A DNA stretch of 64,000 nt. Source: Echinicola jeungdonensis. GTDB lineage: Bacteria; Bacteroidota; Bacteroidia; Cytophagales; Cyclobacteriaceae. The stretch is from contig NZ_JAUFQT010000001.1 in assembly GCF_030409905.1 (NCBI RefSeq), positions 2,875,001 to 2,939,000 of the forward strand, read 5' to 3'. The notes below the pieces were generated by a model. That model made no database searches. It worked only from the letters and a program-made list of their open reading frames with translations, and was not told the DNA's origin. This document shows positions 1 through 8,078 of this stretch, piece by piece. The translations under genes were made by a program, and so were the position numbers. Numbering within the stretch: the first letter of the stretch is position 1; each line of letters starts with the position of its first letter.

Positions 1-2829
1 TACTACTGGTGGAAAATGAACTGTATCAATCCAATCCCCTTCTTTATCCAAGAAAGTACCAAAAATCATGGTTTCCATTTTGATGGTCCTGGTGAATTTT
101 GCTGTGACCAGGTAACCGATGATTTGTACTTGCCGATTAATGAATTTTTTAAAATCTTGCGCCTTTATTGTGGGGATATCTGGATTTTTTAACAATAAAA
201 AAGGCGGAGCCAATGGAAATTCTAAAATGTCTAATTGGTCCAAGATGTCTTCTCTGGGGTCATTTTGCTCCAAACTGGGGATTTTAAGGTCTTTGTATTG
301 GACCTGACCGAATAATTGTGGAGAAGGCTTTCGGTTGTTTTGCTTGTGCAATATAAAATGGGCTTCCCAAAGCAATGCTTGCTTACTTTTTGGGAGAAAC
401 CTGAAGGCGTCTATGCGGATCAGGATTAGTAATTGCTCTAAGCTGATATGAACCCGGTTTATCAAATCATTAATGCTTGAAAAAGGCCCTCCCACTTCCC
501 TTTGACGGAGGATGGCTTCTGCGATTTCCTTTTGCAGATACTTCAGGTGAATAAAACCCAGATAAACCGTTTTGCCAACAATTTTTGTTAGGTAATTGCT
601 TTCATTGATATGAGGAGGCTGTACGTCAGCTCCATTCATTCGGAGTTCATGGATGTAAAACTCAGTTCTGTAAAACCCACCAAAATTGTTGATCACCCCA
701 ACCATAAACTCCAAAGGATAATGGGCTTTAAGGAATAGGCTTTGATAGCTCTCCACTGCGAAGGACGCGGAGTGTCCTTTTGCGAAAGAATAACCCGCAA
801 AGCTCTCTATTTGGTGCCAGACTTCCCTAGTGATATTGTCACCTCGGCCTTTAGCTTTTGATTTTTTGAAGAAACTTTCTTTGACACGCTCAAATTCTTC
901 CCTTGACCTGAACTTGCCACTCATACCCCTTCGCAGGATGTCTGCTTCATCAAAGGACAAGCCTGCAAAATGGTGGGCCACCTTGATGACATCCTCCTGA
1001 TATACCATGATCCCATAGGTTTCTGGCATGAGTTCGTATAATACCGGATTGGCTCTTTTTTTTCTCTCTGAGGGGGTGCGGTGCCGGTAAACATATTCCC
1101 GCATCATGCCGCTTCTGGCCACCCCAGGCCTGATAATGGAGCTTGCAGCCACCAATTCCAGGTATTCCTGGGTCTTGAGTTTGGCCAATAGTACCCTCAT
1201 GGCAGGGGATTCCACATAAAAAGCCCCTATGGTCCTACCTTTTCTGAGGTGTTCTTTTATTTTTGTATCCTGTTTAAAAGTGGCTACCTGATGAATATCA
1301 ATGGTCTTTCCCTGGTTTTCTTGGATGATTTCCAAGGTGTCCCTAATATGTCCCAGGCCCCTTTGGCTGAGAATGTCAAATTTTGAAAAGCCAATCTCCT
1401 CGGCCACCACCATGTCAAAATGGGAAATGGGATAGCCTTTGGGGGGAATTTCAGTGGCTGTATAATAATGGATGGGATGCTGGGATATGAGGATTCCTCC
1501 CGCATGGATGCTCAAATGGCTGGGCATACCCTGGATCAACTGTCCATATTTCAACACCAATTTCCCTAATTTGTCCGGAATGTATTTTCCGGGCTGAACG
1601 GCATATTGAATCAGGGCTTCGATATCCGTCTTAGGCATCCCAAATACCTTTCCCAGTTCCCGGATGGCCAGGTTCATCTGGAATGTGGTGTGCGTGGCCA
1701 GAAGGCAAACATGTTCATTTTCAGGGGAGTTGTATTTGTTGAAAATATATTCGATGATTTCGTCCCGGTCTTTCCAGGAAAAATCAATGTCAAAATCAGG
1801 AGGGTTTTTTCTGTATAGATTGATAAATCGTTCAAAATATAAATCAAGCTCTAATGGATCAACATCCGTAATGTAAAGGCAATAGGCAACCATGCTGTTG
1901 GCTCCACTTCCCCTTCCGACATAGTAGAAGCCTTTTTTTCTGGCATAGGTGACTAGGTCAAAATTGATAAGAAAATAGGAAACAAAGTTTTTTTGCTGGA
2001 TGATGTCCAACTCTTTGTGGATGCGTTGAATTTGAATTTCCGAGAGCTGACCATATCGCTTTAGGGCACCTTTAAAGGTTTCATCACGGAGTTTTCGGTA
2101 ATCTTCTACTTCCGAACCTATGATTTCCTTCCTGTTTTCCACTGGTAAATAGCCTTGGTAAAAGTTGCAGCCATATAATAAGTCCAAAGTGTTTTCCAGC
2201 AGCCATTCTGCTCCATCACATTTTTTGAGAAGCTCTTTTTTGCTTGTAAAACGGTCGGTATTTTGTCCTTGTTCTGATACAGGAAGCTTGCTAAGCAAAG
2301 TGTTCAGGTCCATAGACCGCAATAGCCGGTGAATATTGAAAGATAATTGGGAGCAAAAGGTGACGGGCTGTAACAGAACCCACTTTTCCTTTTGGTCTTT
2401 CCATTTTGAAAGTAAGGCCTTTTTGATCTGGGATGGGGCTAGCCCCAGGTATTCTCCATTTCTAAGCGGGAAGTAGTCCTTTGGAAATGGGTAGATGACC
2501 GCACAATGTGGCCATTCAGGTGCCCGGTCCTGAAATGGTTTTTTTTTCTTTTTGTAAAAAGAAAGGTGTTGGTTGAGGGAAAAAAAGCCATGATGGTTTC
2601 TGGCAAGTCCAATATACTGCTGTTGGGTGCCGTTCCTGAAGTCAATTCCAATTACCGGGTGCATATGTTCCTTTTTCATCTCTTGAAGAAAGGGGAAGAC
2701 ACCGGCGGTACAGTTGATATCTGTCAGGGCAAAGGTTTTTAACTCGTTAGATTGAGCCTCTTTTATCAATTGTTGGATGGACATGGTGCCATACTTGAAA
2801 CTGAAGTAGGAATGACAATTAAGAAACAT
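1..2829 (-). CDS. DNA polymerase III alpha subunit, short second-copy type (3' end beyond window)
   Basis: C-family replicative-type DNA polymerase. 943 codons are visible and the frame is still open at base 1. The N-terminus is a PHP domain (HSYFSF near residue 6), but the usual TDH is TDI, so its metal site looks degenerate. The polymerase core carries a GRGSGANS motif and the acidic PDFDIDF motif near residue 345, which holds two catalytic aspartates. A helix-hairpin-helix and OB-like region ends near DTVHFP. The main DnaE of Bacteroidota is usually about 1,400 residues or more. Reaching the OB region by about 930 points to the shorter paralog of about 1,000 residues, of the DnaE2/ImuC or error-prone type, often found beside a Y-family polymerase. 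That neighbour would lie outside the window. The start is an ATG at 2827-2829. Polymerase identity is certain; the translesion role is inferred. Confidence 0.9.
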   Translation of the reverse strand, partial: MFLNCHSYFSFKYGTMSIQQLIKEAQSNELKTFALTDINCTAGVFPFLQEMKKEHMHPVIGIDFRNGTQQQYIGLARNHHGFFSLNQHLSFYKKKKKPFQDRAPEWPHCAVIYPFPKDYFPLRNGEYLGLAPSQIKKALLSKWKDQKEKWVLLQPVTFCSQLSFNIHRLLRSMDLNTLLSKLPVSEQGQNTDRFTSKKELLKKCDGAEWLLENTLDLLYGCNFYQGYLPVENRKEIIGSEVEDYRKLRDETFKGALKRYGQLSEIQIQRIHKELDIIQQKNFVSYFLINFDLVTYARKKGFYYVGRGSGANSMVAYCLYITDVDPLELDLYFERFINLYRKNPPDFDIDFSWKDRDEIIEYIFNKYNSPENEHVCLLATHTTFQMNLAIRELGKVFGMPKTDIEALIQYAVQPGKYIPDKLGKLVLKYGQLIQGMPSHLSIHAGGILISQHPIHYYTATEIPPKGYPISHFDMVVAEEIGFSKFDILSQRGLGHIRDTLEIIQENQGKTIDIHQVATFKQDTKIKEHLRKGRTIGAFYVESPAMRVLLAKLKTQEYLELVAASSIIRPGVARSGMMREYVYRHRTPSERKKRANPVLYELMPETYGIMVYQEDVIKVAHHFAGLSFDEADILRRGMSGKFRSREEFERVKESFFKKSKAKGRGDNITREVWHQIESFAGYSFAKGHSASFAVESYQSLFLKAHYPLEFMVGVINNFGGFYRTEFYIHELRMNGADVQPPHINESNYLTKIVGKTVYLGFIHLKYLQKEIAEAILRQREVGGPFSSINDLINRVHISLEQLLILIRIDAFRFLPKSKQALLWEAHFILHKQNNRKPSPQLFGQVQYKDLKIPSLEQNDPREDILDQLDILEFPLAPPFLLLKNPDIPTIKAQDFKKFINRQVQIIGYLVTAKFTRTIKMETMIFGTFLDKEGDWIDTVHFPPVV

Positions 2830-2990
2830 GACACTGGAAAATCATTAAGTAATCAGGGTAGATGTGTTTGTTTTATAAACATTTTAATGTTTGTAATTTA
2901 AACAAAAATTAAATAATGGACAAGAAGAAAGGGCCGGGTTAGGAAAGTAAGGGGATTTTCAAGTTTTCAGGCAGAAAGGTGATTTTTTAT

Positions 2991-2998
2991 TATATTTG
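2991..2998 (+). promoter_or_regulatory. -7 promoter box (TATATTTG) for the DUF983 gene
   Basis: Exact match to the Bacteroidota -7 consensus TAnnTTTG, 16 to 22 bases before the chosen ATGs. No clean -33 TTTG box is visible. Its position argues against a start at 2996 and for 3014 or 3020. Confidence 0.5.
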
Positions 2999-3013
2999 TA
3001 TCCTGAAATCAGG

Positions 3014-3397
3014 ATGGATATGAAAAGTAAGTTGGCTGCTATTTTGACAGCAAAATGCCCCAGATGCCGGAAGGGGAGCCTTTTTCCGGTTACATTATTA
3101 AGTTTTAGAAAGCTTTCGGCAGTCAATTCAACCTGTCCTCATTGTAAGGTAGTTCTGGAACCAGAGCCAGATTTTTTCTATGGTGCTATGTATGTGAGCT
3201 ATGCTTTGTCAGTAGCATTGTTTATCTGTGTCATGGTTGTCCTGAATTTTGTCTTTGGCGACCCAGGCATTTTGGTTTATATTAGTTCTGTTGCCGGGAC
3301 CAATGTTTTATTCCTGCCATTGATGCTCAGGTACTCAAAAGTCTTGTATTTGTATGCAGCCGGGAAAATCAAGTTTGACCCCAATCTTAATCAATGA
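3014..3397 (+). CDS. DUF983 family membrane protein
   Basis: Small inner-membrane protein of unknown function. The N-terminal half has two zinc-ribbon-like pairs, CPRC (AKCPRCRKG) and CPHC about 28 residues later. Two hydrophobic helices follow (about residues 60-80 and 87-105), and the C-terminus is short and charged. This layout is typical of DUF983 proteins in Bacteroidota and Alphaproteobacteria. The usable starts are ATG 3014 (MDMKSK) or 3020. A further upstream start at 2996 would lie inside the promoter box. It stands alone between the divergent polymerase gene and the APP1 gene 312 bases on. Confidence 0.8.
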   Translation: MDMKSKLAAILTAKCPRCRKGSLFPVTLLSFRKLSAVNSTCPHCKVVLEPEPDFFYGAMYVSYALSVALFICVMVVLNFVFGDPGILVYISSVAGTNVLFLPLMLRYSKVLYLYAAGKIKFDPNLNQ

Positions 3398-3709
3398 GTT
3401 TTTAGAAGTACAAGAAACAATCTTTTTAAATTCATTAGGTATATGCTTGGGCTGATGATGATGGCTTAAGCTTTAGAGCAGGGGAAATGGGCTATATTAT
3501 AAGGATAGCGTAACTTAGAGGCGATGACAATAAGGTGTTTTTTTTAATTGTTAATAATCAATTGTTTACTGATCTGGTATTTTCAAAATAAAGGTTAAAT
3601 TTAGATAGGTAAATCTAACCTTTTTGGGTAGGAAAGCTTGATGAAATGAATAAAGGTCAAGTTTTGGAATGACCTTAGGAGGATTGGTGAAAAAAATTTT
3701 AATTGATCC
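3398..3709 (+). other. Intergenic stretch with one hairpin (3590-3623)
   Basis: No credible gene. The one structured element is an inverted repeat with arms at 3590-3602 and 3611-3623 (AAAGGTTA...TAACCTTT, one internal mismatch, 8-base loop) followed by Ts. It lies 190 bases after DUF983 and 86 bases before the APP1 gene, so it could be a late terminator or part of a leader. Confidence 0.4.
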
Positions 3710-4756
3710 ATGATTTTCAGAATTCTGACACTTCCGGTAAGGTACACATTTTCCAAGGTGAAAAAAGCCGTTGGTAAATTGGGTGAAATCAAAATAGAGC
3801 CGCTATATGCTTTTGGGAATAAAAGGCATATTTATGTTAAGGGGAGAGTGATCGAGGCTTACAAACAGAGTAAACCTTCTGCAAGAAAAAATTATTTCCA
3901 AAATATTTTGGGCGCTTTGAGGCGGTATGCTGGAAGCAGTGTGCCTGATGCCAAGGTGGAAATTTCCTATTTGGGGGTGAAGAAAGTTGTAGAAAGTGAT
4001 GAGGAGGGGATAATAGATTGTGTTTTTGATTCGGTCCATTATAAGGAAAATGAAAAGCATAAGGTAGGTTTTAAATTAATCCCTGAAGAGGGCCTGACTC
4101 CCGAAAAAAACTGGACCTTTATTCCCGTAAGGCAATACGAAGAACAGCACCATCGGGGAATTATTTCCGATATAGATGATACCATTTTGATTTCCAATGC
4201 GACTGTTTTGGGTAAAAAGCTTTGGTTGTCCATTTCCAAAAACGCTTATACCCGAAGACCGTTTCCAGGGGTAAGTGAGTTCTATCATTTGCTTACTGAA
4301 GGGGGGAAAAATCCAGTTTTTTATGTTTCCAGTAGTGACTGGAACCTATATGACTTGATTCGGGATTTTTTGAATTATAGAAAAATACCTGATGGCCCAT
4401 TATTATTAAAGGATTTTCATGTCAACCTAAAAAATATTTGGAAATCCGGTGGTGGGGACCACCAACATAAACTTGAAAAAATCGAATTGTTGTTCGATCT
4501 GTATCCAGGGATGAAATTCATATTAATTGGGGATAGCGGGCAGCACGACCCGGAGCTTTATGCCCAGGTCATTAAGGATTACCCCGGAAGGGTTTTGTCA
4601 GTTTATATCCGGCAGGTCAAAAAGGAAATGAATGAGGCTAGAAAGATATTGTTGAAGCAAATCAATAATTCTCCAGATTCACCAGAGATGGTTTTTGTTA
4701 GTTCTACGGAGGAAGCTATTCGCCATGCCAAAAGCAATTCACTAATCCATTCATGA
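3710..4756 (+). CDS. APP1-type phosphatidate phosphatase (DUF2183)
   Basis: Predicted HAD-fold phosphatase of the APP1 family, whose characterised yeast member converts phosphatidate to diacylglycerol. The N-terminal 140 residues form a beta-rich region. The catalytic part opens with SDIDDTI: Asp154 and Asp156 with Thr158 make the DxDxT nucleophile/acid motif. FYVSSSDWN and LIGDSGQHD then match the downstream HAD motifs with the Ser/Lys and acidic metal ligands. No signal peptide or membrane helix is present, so it should be cytosolic or membrane-peripheral. Its stop overlaps the start of a diacylglycerol-kinase-like gene by 4 bases, so the two are almost certainly co-transcribed. Substrate in this organism is inferred. 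Confidence 0.85.
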   Translation: MIFRILTLPVRYTFSKVKKAVGKLGEIKIEPLYAFGNKRHIYVKGRVIEAYKQSKPSARKNYFQNILGALRRYAGSSVPDAKVEISYLGVKKVVESDEEGIIDCVFDSVHYKENEKHKVGFKLIPEEGLTPEKNWTFIPVRQYEEQHHRGIISDIDDTILISNATVLGKKLWLSISKNAYTRRPFPGVSEFYHLLTEGGKNPVFYVSSSDWNLYDLIRDFLNYRKIPDGPLLLKDFHVNLKNIWKSGGGDHQHKLEKIELLFDLYPGMKFILIGDSGQHDPELYAQVIKDYPGRVLSVYIRQVKKEMNEARKILLKQINNSPDSPEMVFVSSTEEAIRHAKSNSLIHS

Positions 4757-5637
4757 TTATGGCTAAGCAGTTTTTATGTATTTTAAACCCAATATCCGGG
4801 GGGGATATCGACAGGAATGATATTAAAGATTGGATCAAGGGAAATCTCCATGGAATAGAACTCACCATATGGGAAACAACGGGAGACAATGATTGTGAAA
4901 AAATAAAGTCAATTGTTGATGAATCCTCATGGGATGGAATTTTGATCGGAGGGGGAGATGGAACCGTAAAAATGGTAGTCAGTGCTATTTTGGAGACATC
5001 CATTCCTTTGGGCATCATTCCCTTAGGATCAGCCAATGGCTTGGCCACCTGTTTGGGCATACATGGAGTTTCTGATGCTATTTATGCTGTGAAAAAAGAT
5101 AAGGTTATGGCCATGGATTTATTGAGAATCAATGGCGAAATCTCTTTGCATTTGAGTGATTTTGGGTTTAATGCAGGGTTGGTGAAAAAATTTTCCAACC
5201 AGACACAGAGGGGGATGATGTCTTATTTCAAAAGTACACTTTCACAATTTTTTGAAATGAGGCCTTATCGGTTTGAAGTGAATATTGATCATAAAAAGAT
5301 CAAAATAGAAGCTAAAATGGTGGTTATTGCCAATGGGAGTTATTATGGTACCGGAGCAAATATTAACCCTCAGGGCAAAATGGATGATGGATACTTGGAG
5401 GTAATTGCCTTGAACCCAGATGGCTTGGAGGATTTGGTTGGGCTTTCCCTGGATTTGTTTCGTGGTGAGCTTTCCGATTCCCCTATTACCAAAATTTGGT
5501 CGGGCCATGAGGTAGAAATCAAGAATTATGATGGAGCCGATTTTCAGATTGATGGAGAGGTGATGCCGGAAACCGAATTTGTTCACGTTATATGTGAAAA
5601 GCAGAAGGTCCACTTTTTTAGTTTAATTAAGAACTAA
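4753..5637 (+). CDS. Diacylglycerol kinase family lipid kinase (YegS/DgkB-like)
   Basis: Lipid kinase fold of 294 residues, the usual family length. The phosphate-binding NPISGG lies at residues 12-17 and the catalytic GGGDGTV at 66-72. LGSANGLA near 92-98 replaces the commoner GTANDLA. The C-terminal half is the beta-sandwich of the family, with DDGYLEV (about residue 213) and FQIDGE near the end. The expected reaction is ATP-dependent phosphorylation of diacylglycerol or a related lipid, the reverse in effect of the upstream APP1 phosphatase. The start ATG at 4753 overlaps the upstream TGA (ATGA); a second ATG at 4759 is equally possible. The exact lipid substrate cannot be read from sequence. 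Confidence 0.88.
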   Translation: MIMAKQFLCILNPISGGDIDRNDIKDWIKGNLHGIELTIWETTGDNDCEKIKSIVDESSWDGILIGGGDGTVKMVVSAILETSIPLGIIPLGSANGLATCLGIHGVSDAIYAVKKDKVMAMDLLRINGEISLHLSDFGFNAGLVKKFSNQTQRGMMSYFKSTLSQFFEMRPYRFEVNIDHKKIKIEAKMVVIANGSYYGTGANINPQGKMDDGYLEVIALNPDGLEDLVGLSLDLFRGELSDSPITKIWSGHEVEIKNYDGADFQIDGEVMPETEFVHVICEKQKVHFFSLIKN

Positions 5638-5834
5638 AATGAGCTGTCCGGTACTGGTGATTTTATAATAAAGGCCAATCAAGCTTTTAAGTCTATTTTT
5701 AATTGAGTTATTGGCCAATTGAAAATGTTTTTTTGGTTATTGGATTTAAAAAAAATCAATAAATAATATGGTTCTTTTTTATCCTCCAATAGGCTGCATT
5801 ATTCCAAATGAAAAAAGATGAAAAATCGAGGAAA

Positions 5835-5863
5835 GGAGCTGAATGTTTTGATTTTTCAGCTCC
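5835..5863 (-). terminator. Hairpin terminator after the DinB-like gene
   Basis: Perfect 9-bp stem GGAGCTGAA/TTCAGCTCC (5835-5843 and 5855-5863) with an 11-base loop, starting 10 bases beyond the stop of the minus-strand DinB-like gene. The downstream T content on that strand is modest. Confidence 0.55.
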
Positions 5864-5872
5864 AATTGATTT

Positions 5873-6345
5873 TTAAGAAAGTAAAGCTCTTTTTTGGGCC
5901 ATAACATATCCTAAGTGCATAGCCTCATGCATGGCATCAAATGCAATGGCTTCCGAAATATTGTTTACTCTTATTCCAAAACTGGTGGTATAGGGATGGT
6001 ATTCTGAAAACTTATTTTTTTCCAAATCCTCCTTTAATGCTTCCAGGTTAGCAATGGCCATGGATTTTAGCTTTTCCAGGACTTCACTGCTGATTTTTTT
6101 TCAGGCTTGCTCCCTTTTCTAAATGCATCCAAAATATCCTCATCAATTAATAAAGGAAGGCCTGAAAACTTGTTGCAGAGTAGTTGTTGAGTGACGATGA
6201 TATGCCCAAAATTCCAGATGATATTGTTATTATAACCTTCAGGTATTTGGTTTAATTGGTCAATGTCCAGGTCACTGATTAGATTGATAAAATTCTTACG
6301 AGTTTGTATAATGTTGTTAATGTTCATGATGTTGATATTTTTCAA
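5873..6345 (-). pseudogene. DinB-superfamily protein gene, interrupted by a -1 frameshift
   Basis: Two adjacent frames together encode one DinB/YfiT-like four-helix protein. The N-terminal part (6345 to 6067) contains WNFGHI, with the first putative metal-binding His. The C-terminal part (in frame to 5873) contains HEAMHLGY, with the other two. They join at a run of eight Ts, 6094-6101 (As on the coding strand). With nine, the frame reads through E-K-K-I-S-S-E-V-L-E to give 157 residues, the normal family length. The break is therefore a one-base homopolymer loss: either a sequencing error, a recent mutation or a slippage switch. DinB-family members are often metal-dependent thiol transferases, but no substrate can be assigned here. 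Confidence 0.75.
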
Positions 6346-6451
6346 AGGTTAAATATAATCCCATAGATTTTAAATGTTGGGGTGTAAAGGTGTTTTTTAA
6401 GCTTTGTTATGGTTGAAGGCCCTCATCTTCCCCTTATAAAGCTTATATTAA

Positions 6452-6459
6452 TATATTTG
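6452..6459 (+). promoter_or_regulatory. -7 promoter box (TATATTTG) for the hexosaminidase gene
   Basis: Exact TAnnTTTG match 31 bases before the first ATG of the GH20 gene. There is no obvious -33 TTTG at the expected distance. Confidence 0.45.
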
Positions 6460-6490
6460 AGCTAGGGTTAGTTTAATTCTGAAAGTTCGG

Positions 6491-8047
6491 ATGATTATGA
6501 ATAGACTGGTTATCAAAATGAAAATATGGTGGGGTTATTTATTATTGGGCATAGTGGCTTGTACCTCACACCCTACAATTACGGAAGCACCATTAATTCC
6601 GTTGCCCAATTTGGTTAAAGAAGGGGAAGGAAAGTTCACCTTAGGGGATGATACACAAATCCTGATTCAGGAGAATAATAAGGAATTGCAGCGGATGGGG
6701 AATTATTTGGTTAATTTGGTCCGGCCCTCAACCGGGTTTGAATTGGAAATTGTACCCTATGATACTACAAGGAAAAGCGGGTTTATTTCCCTTGAGTTGG
6801 AAAGTGACCCCAAGTTGGGGGACGAGGGCTACCGTCTTGAAATTAAACCGGAATTTATCTCATTAAGTGCAAATACTCCAGCAGGGATTTTTCATGGGAT
6901 CCAAACCATCAGGCAGTTATTGCCAAATAATATTGAATCCAAAGGTTGGTTTTGGACCTCCTGGGAGATCCCGTCTGGCTTAATCGTTGATAAGCCAGAA
7001 TATGCTTACAGGGGAACCATGCTGGATGTGGCCAGACATTTTTTTGAGAAGGAAGAATTGAAAAGGTATATTGATATTTTGGCTTTATATAAGATCAATT
7101 TTTTGCATTTGCACCTTACAGATGATCAAGGCTGGAGGATAGAGGTCAAATCATGGCCAAAGCTTACCCTTATTGGCGGAAGTACAGAGGTTGGTGGTGG
7201 AGTAGGTGGATTTTATACCCAAAATGAATATAAAGAGATTGTACAATATGCACTGGAAAGGTACATTACCATTGTCCCTGAAATCGATATGCCTGGCCAT
7301 ACACATGCAGCACTGGCTTCCTATCCAGAGCTTAACTGCGATGGGAAAGCCCGTGAAAATTATACTAAAACCCAGGTTGGGTTTAGCTCTTTATGTTTAA
7401 CCGAAGAAATAACCTATCAATTTGTGGATGATGTGGTCCGGGAAATTTCAGCAATCACTCCGGGGCCCTACATCCATATTGGAGGTGATGAAGCTCATGC
7501 TACTGAGTTGGGAGATTATATCCTCTTTATTGAACAGGTACAGGATGCGGTCAATTCTTATGGGAAAAATATGATTGGCTGGGATGAGGTGGCCCAGGCA
7601 GCTCTGAGGCCTGAGTCTTTGGTTCAGTTTTGGTCCAATCCAGAGAATGCAAAGCTTGGGGCAGACCAAGGAGTAAAAATAATAATGAGCCCGGCCTGGA
7701 AAACCTATTTGGATATGCAATATGATTCCACTACCCATTTGGGATTACATTGGGCAGGTTTTATTGAGTTGGACAGCGCTTATCTCTGGGAACCTTCTGA
7801 GCTTATAGAGGGGATCGGCAAAGATGAAATAATAGGAGTTGAAGCTCCCCTTTGGACCGAAACCATTACTAATATGGATGAATTGGAATACATGGTTTTT
7901 CCACGATTATTAGGAATAGCGGAAGTGGGCTGGACTAGAAACGAAAAGCGGAATTGGGGAGAGTACAGGAAAAGGCTTAAAAAACACCTGAATAGACTGG
8001 AAGCCTTGGAAGTGGATTATTACTCATCCAATTTATTAAAAAAATAG
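6491..8047 (+). CDS. GH20 beta-N-acetylhexosaminidase lipoprotein
   Basis: Secreted or surface-anchored glycosidase that removes terminal N-acetylglucosamine or N-acetylgalactosamine from glycans such as chitin fragments or glycoproteins. A hydrophobic leader ends in LLGIVAC, giving a lipidated Cys24. The GH20b accessory domain spans about residues 35-165. The TIM barrel follows: MLDVARHFF, LHLTDDQGWR, PEIDMPGH and HIGGDEAH. Asp333-Glu334 is the GH20 catalytic pair for substrate-assisted hydrolysis. WDE and LWTE motifs line the later barrel. At 518 residues it is a compact member without the extra C-terminal modules seen in many Bacteroidota enzymes. Starts at 6491, 6497 or 6518 all keep the signal. 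It converges on the serpin gene with a 31-base gap and no clear terminator. Confidence 0.93.
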   Translation: MIMNRLVIKMKIWWGYLLLGIVACTSHPTITEAPLIPLPNLVKEGEGKFTLGDDTQILIQENNKELQRMGNYLVNLVRPSTGFELEIVPYDTTRKSGFISLELESDPKLGDEGYRLEIKPEFISLSANTPAGIFHGIQTIRQLLPNNIESKGWFWTSWEIPSGLIVDKPEYAYRGTMLDVARHFFEKEELKRYIDILALYKINFLHLHLTDDQGWRIEVKSWPKLTLIGGSTEVGGGVGGFYTQNEYKEIVQYALERYITIVPEIDMPGHTHAALASYPELNCDGKARENYTKTQVGFSSLCLTEEITYQFVDDVVREISAITPGPYIHIGGDEAHATELGDYILFIEQVQDAVNSYGKNMIGWDEVAQAALRPESLVQFWSNPENAKLGADQGVKIIMSPAWKTYLDMQYDSTTHLGLHWAGFIELDSAYLWEPSELIEGIGKDEIIGVEAPLWTETITNMDELEYMVFPRLLGIAEVGWTRNEKRNWGEYRKRLKKHLNRLEALEVDYYSSNLLKK

Positions 8048-8078
8048 GCCAGGGGTTTAGAGCCTCGGGAATGAGAGT

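Noticed and set aside
5672-5724. GGCCAAT...ATTGGCC inverted repeat after the diacylglycerol kinase gene.
   Set aside because: Seven-base arms nearly 30 bases apart with no T-run; within chance expectation.
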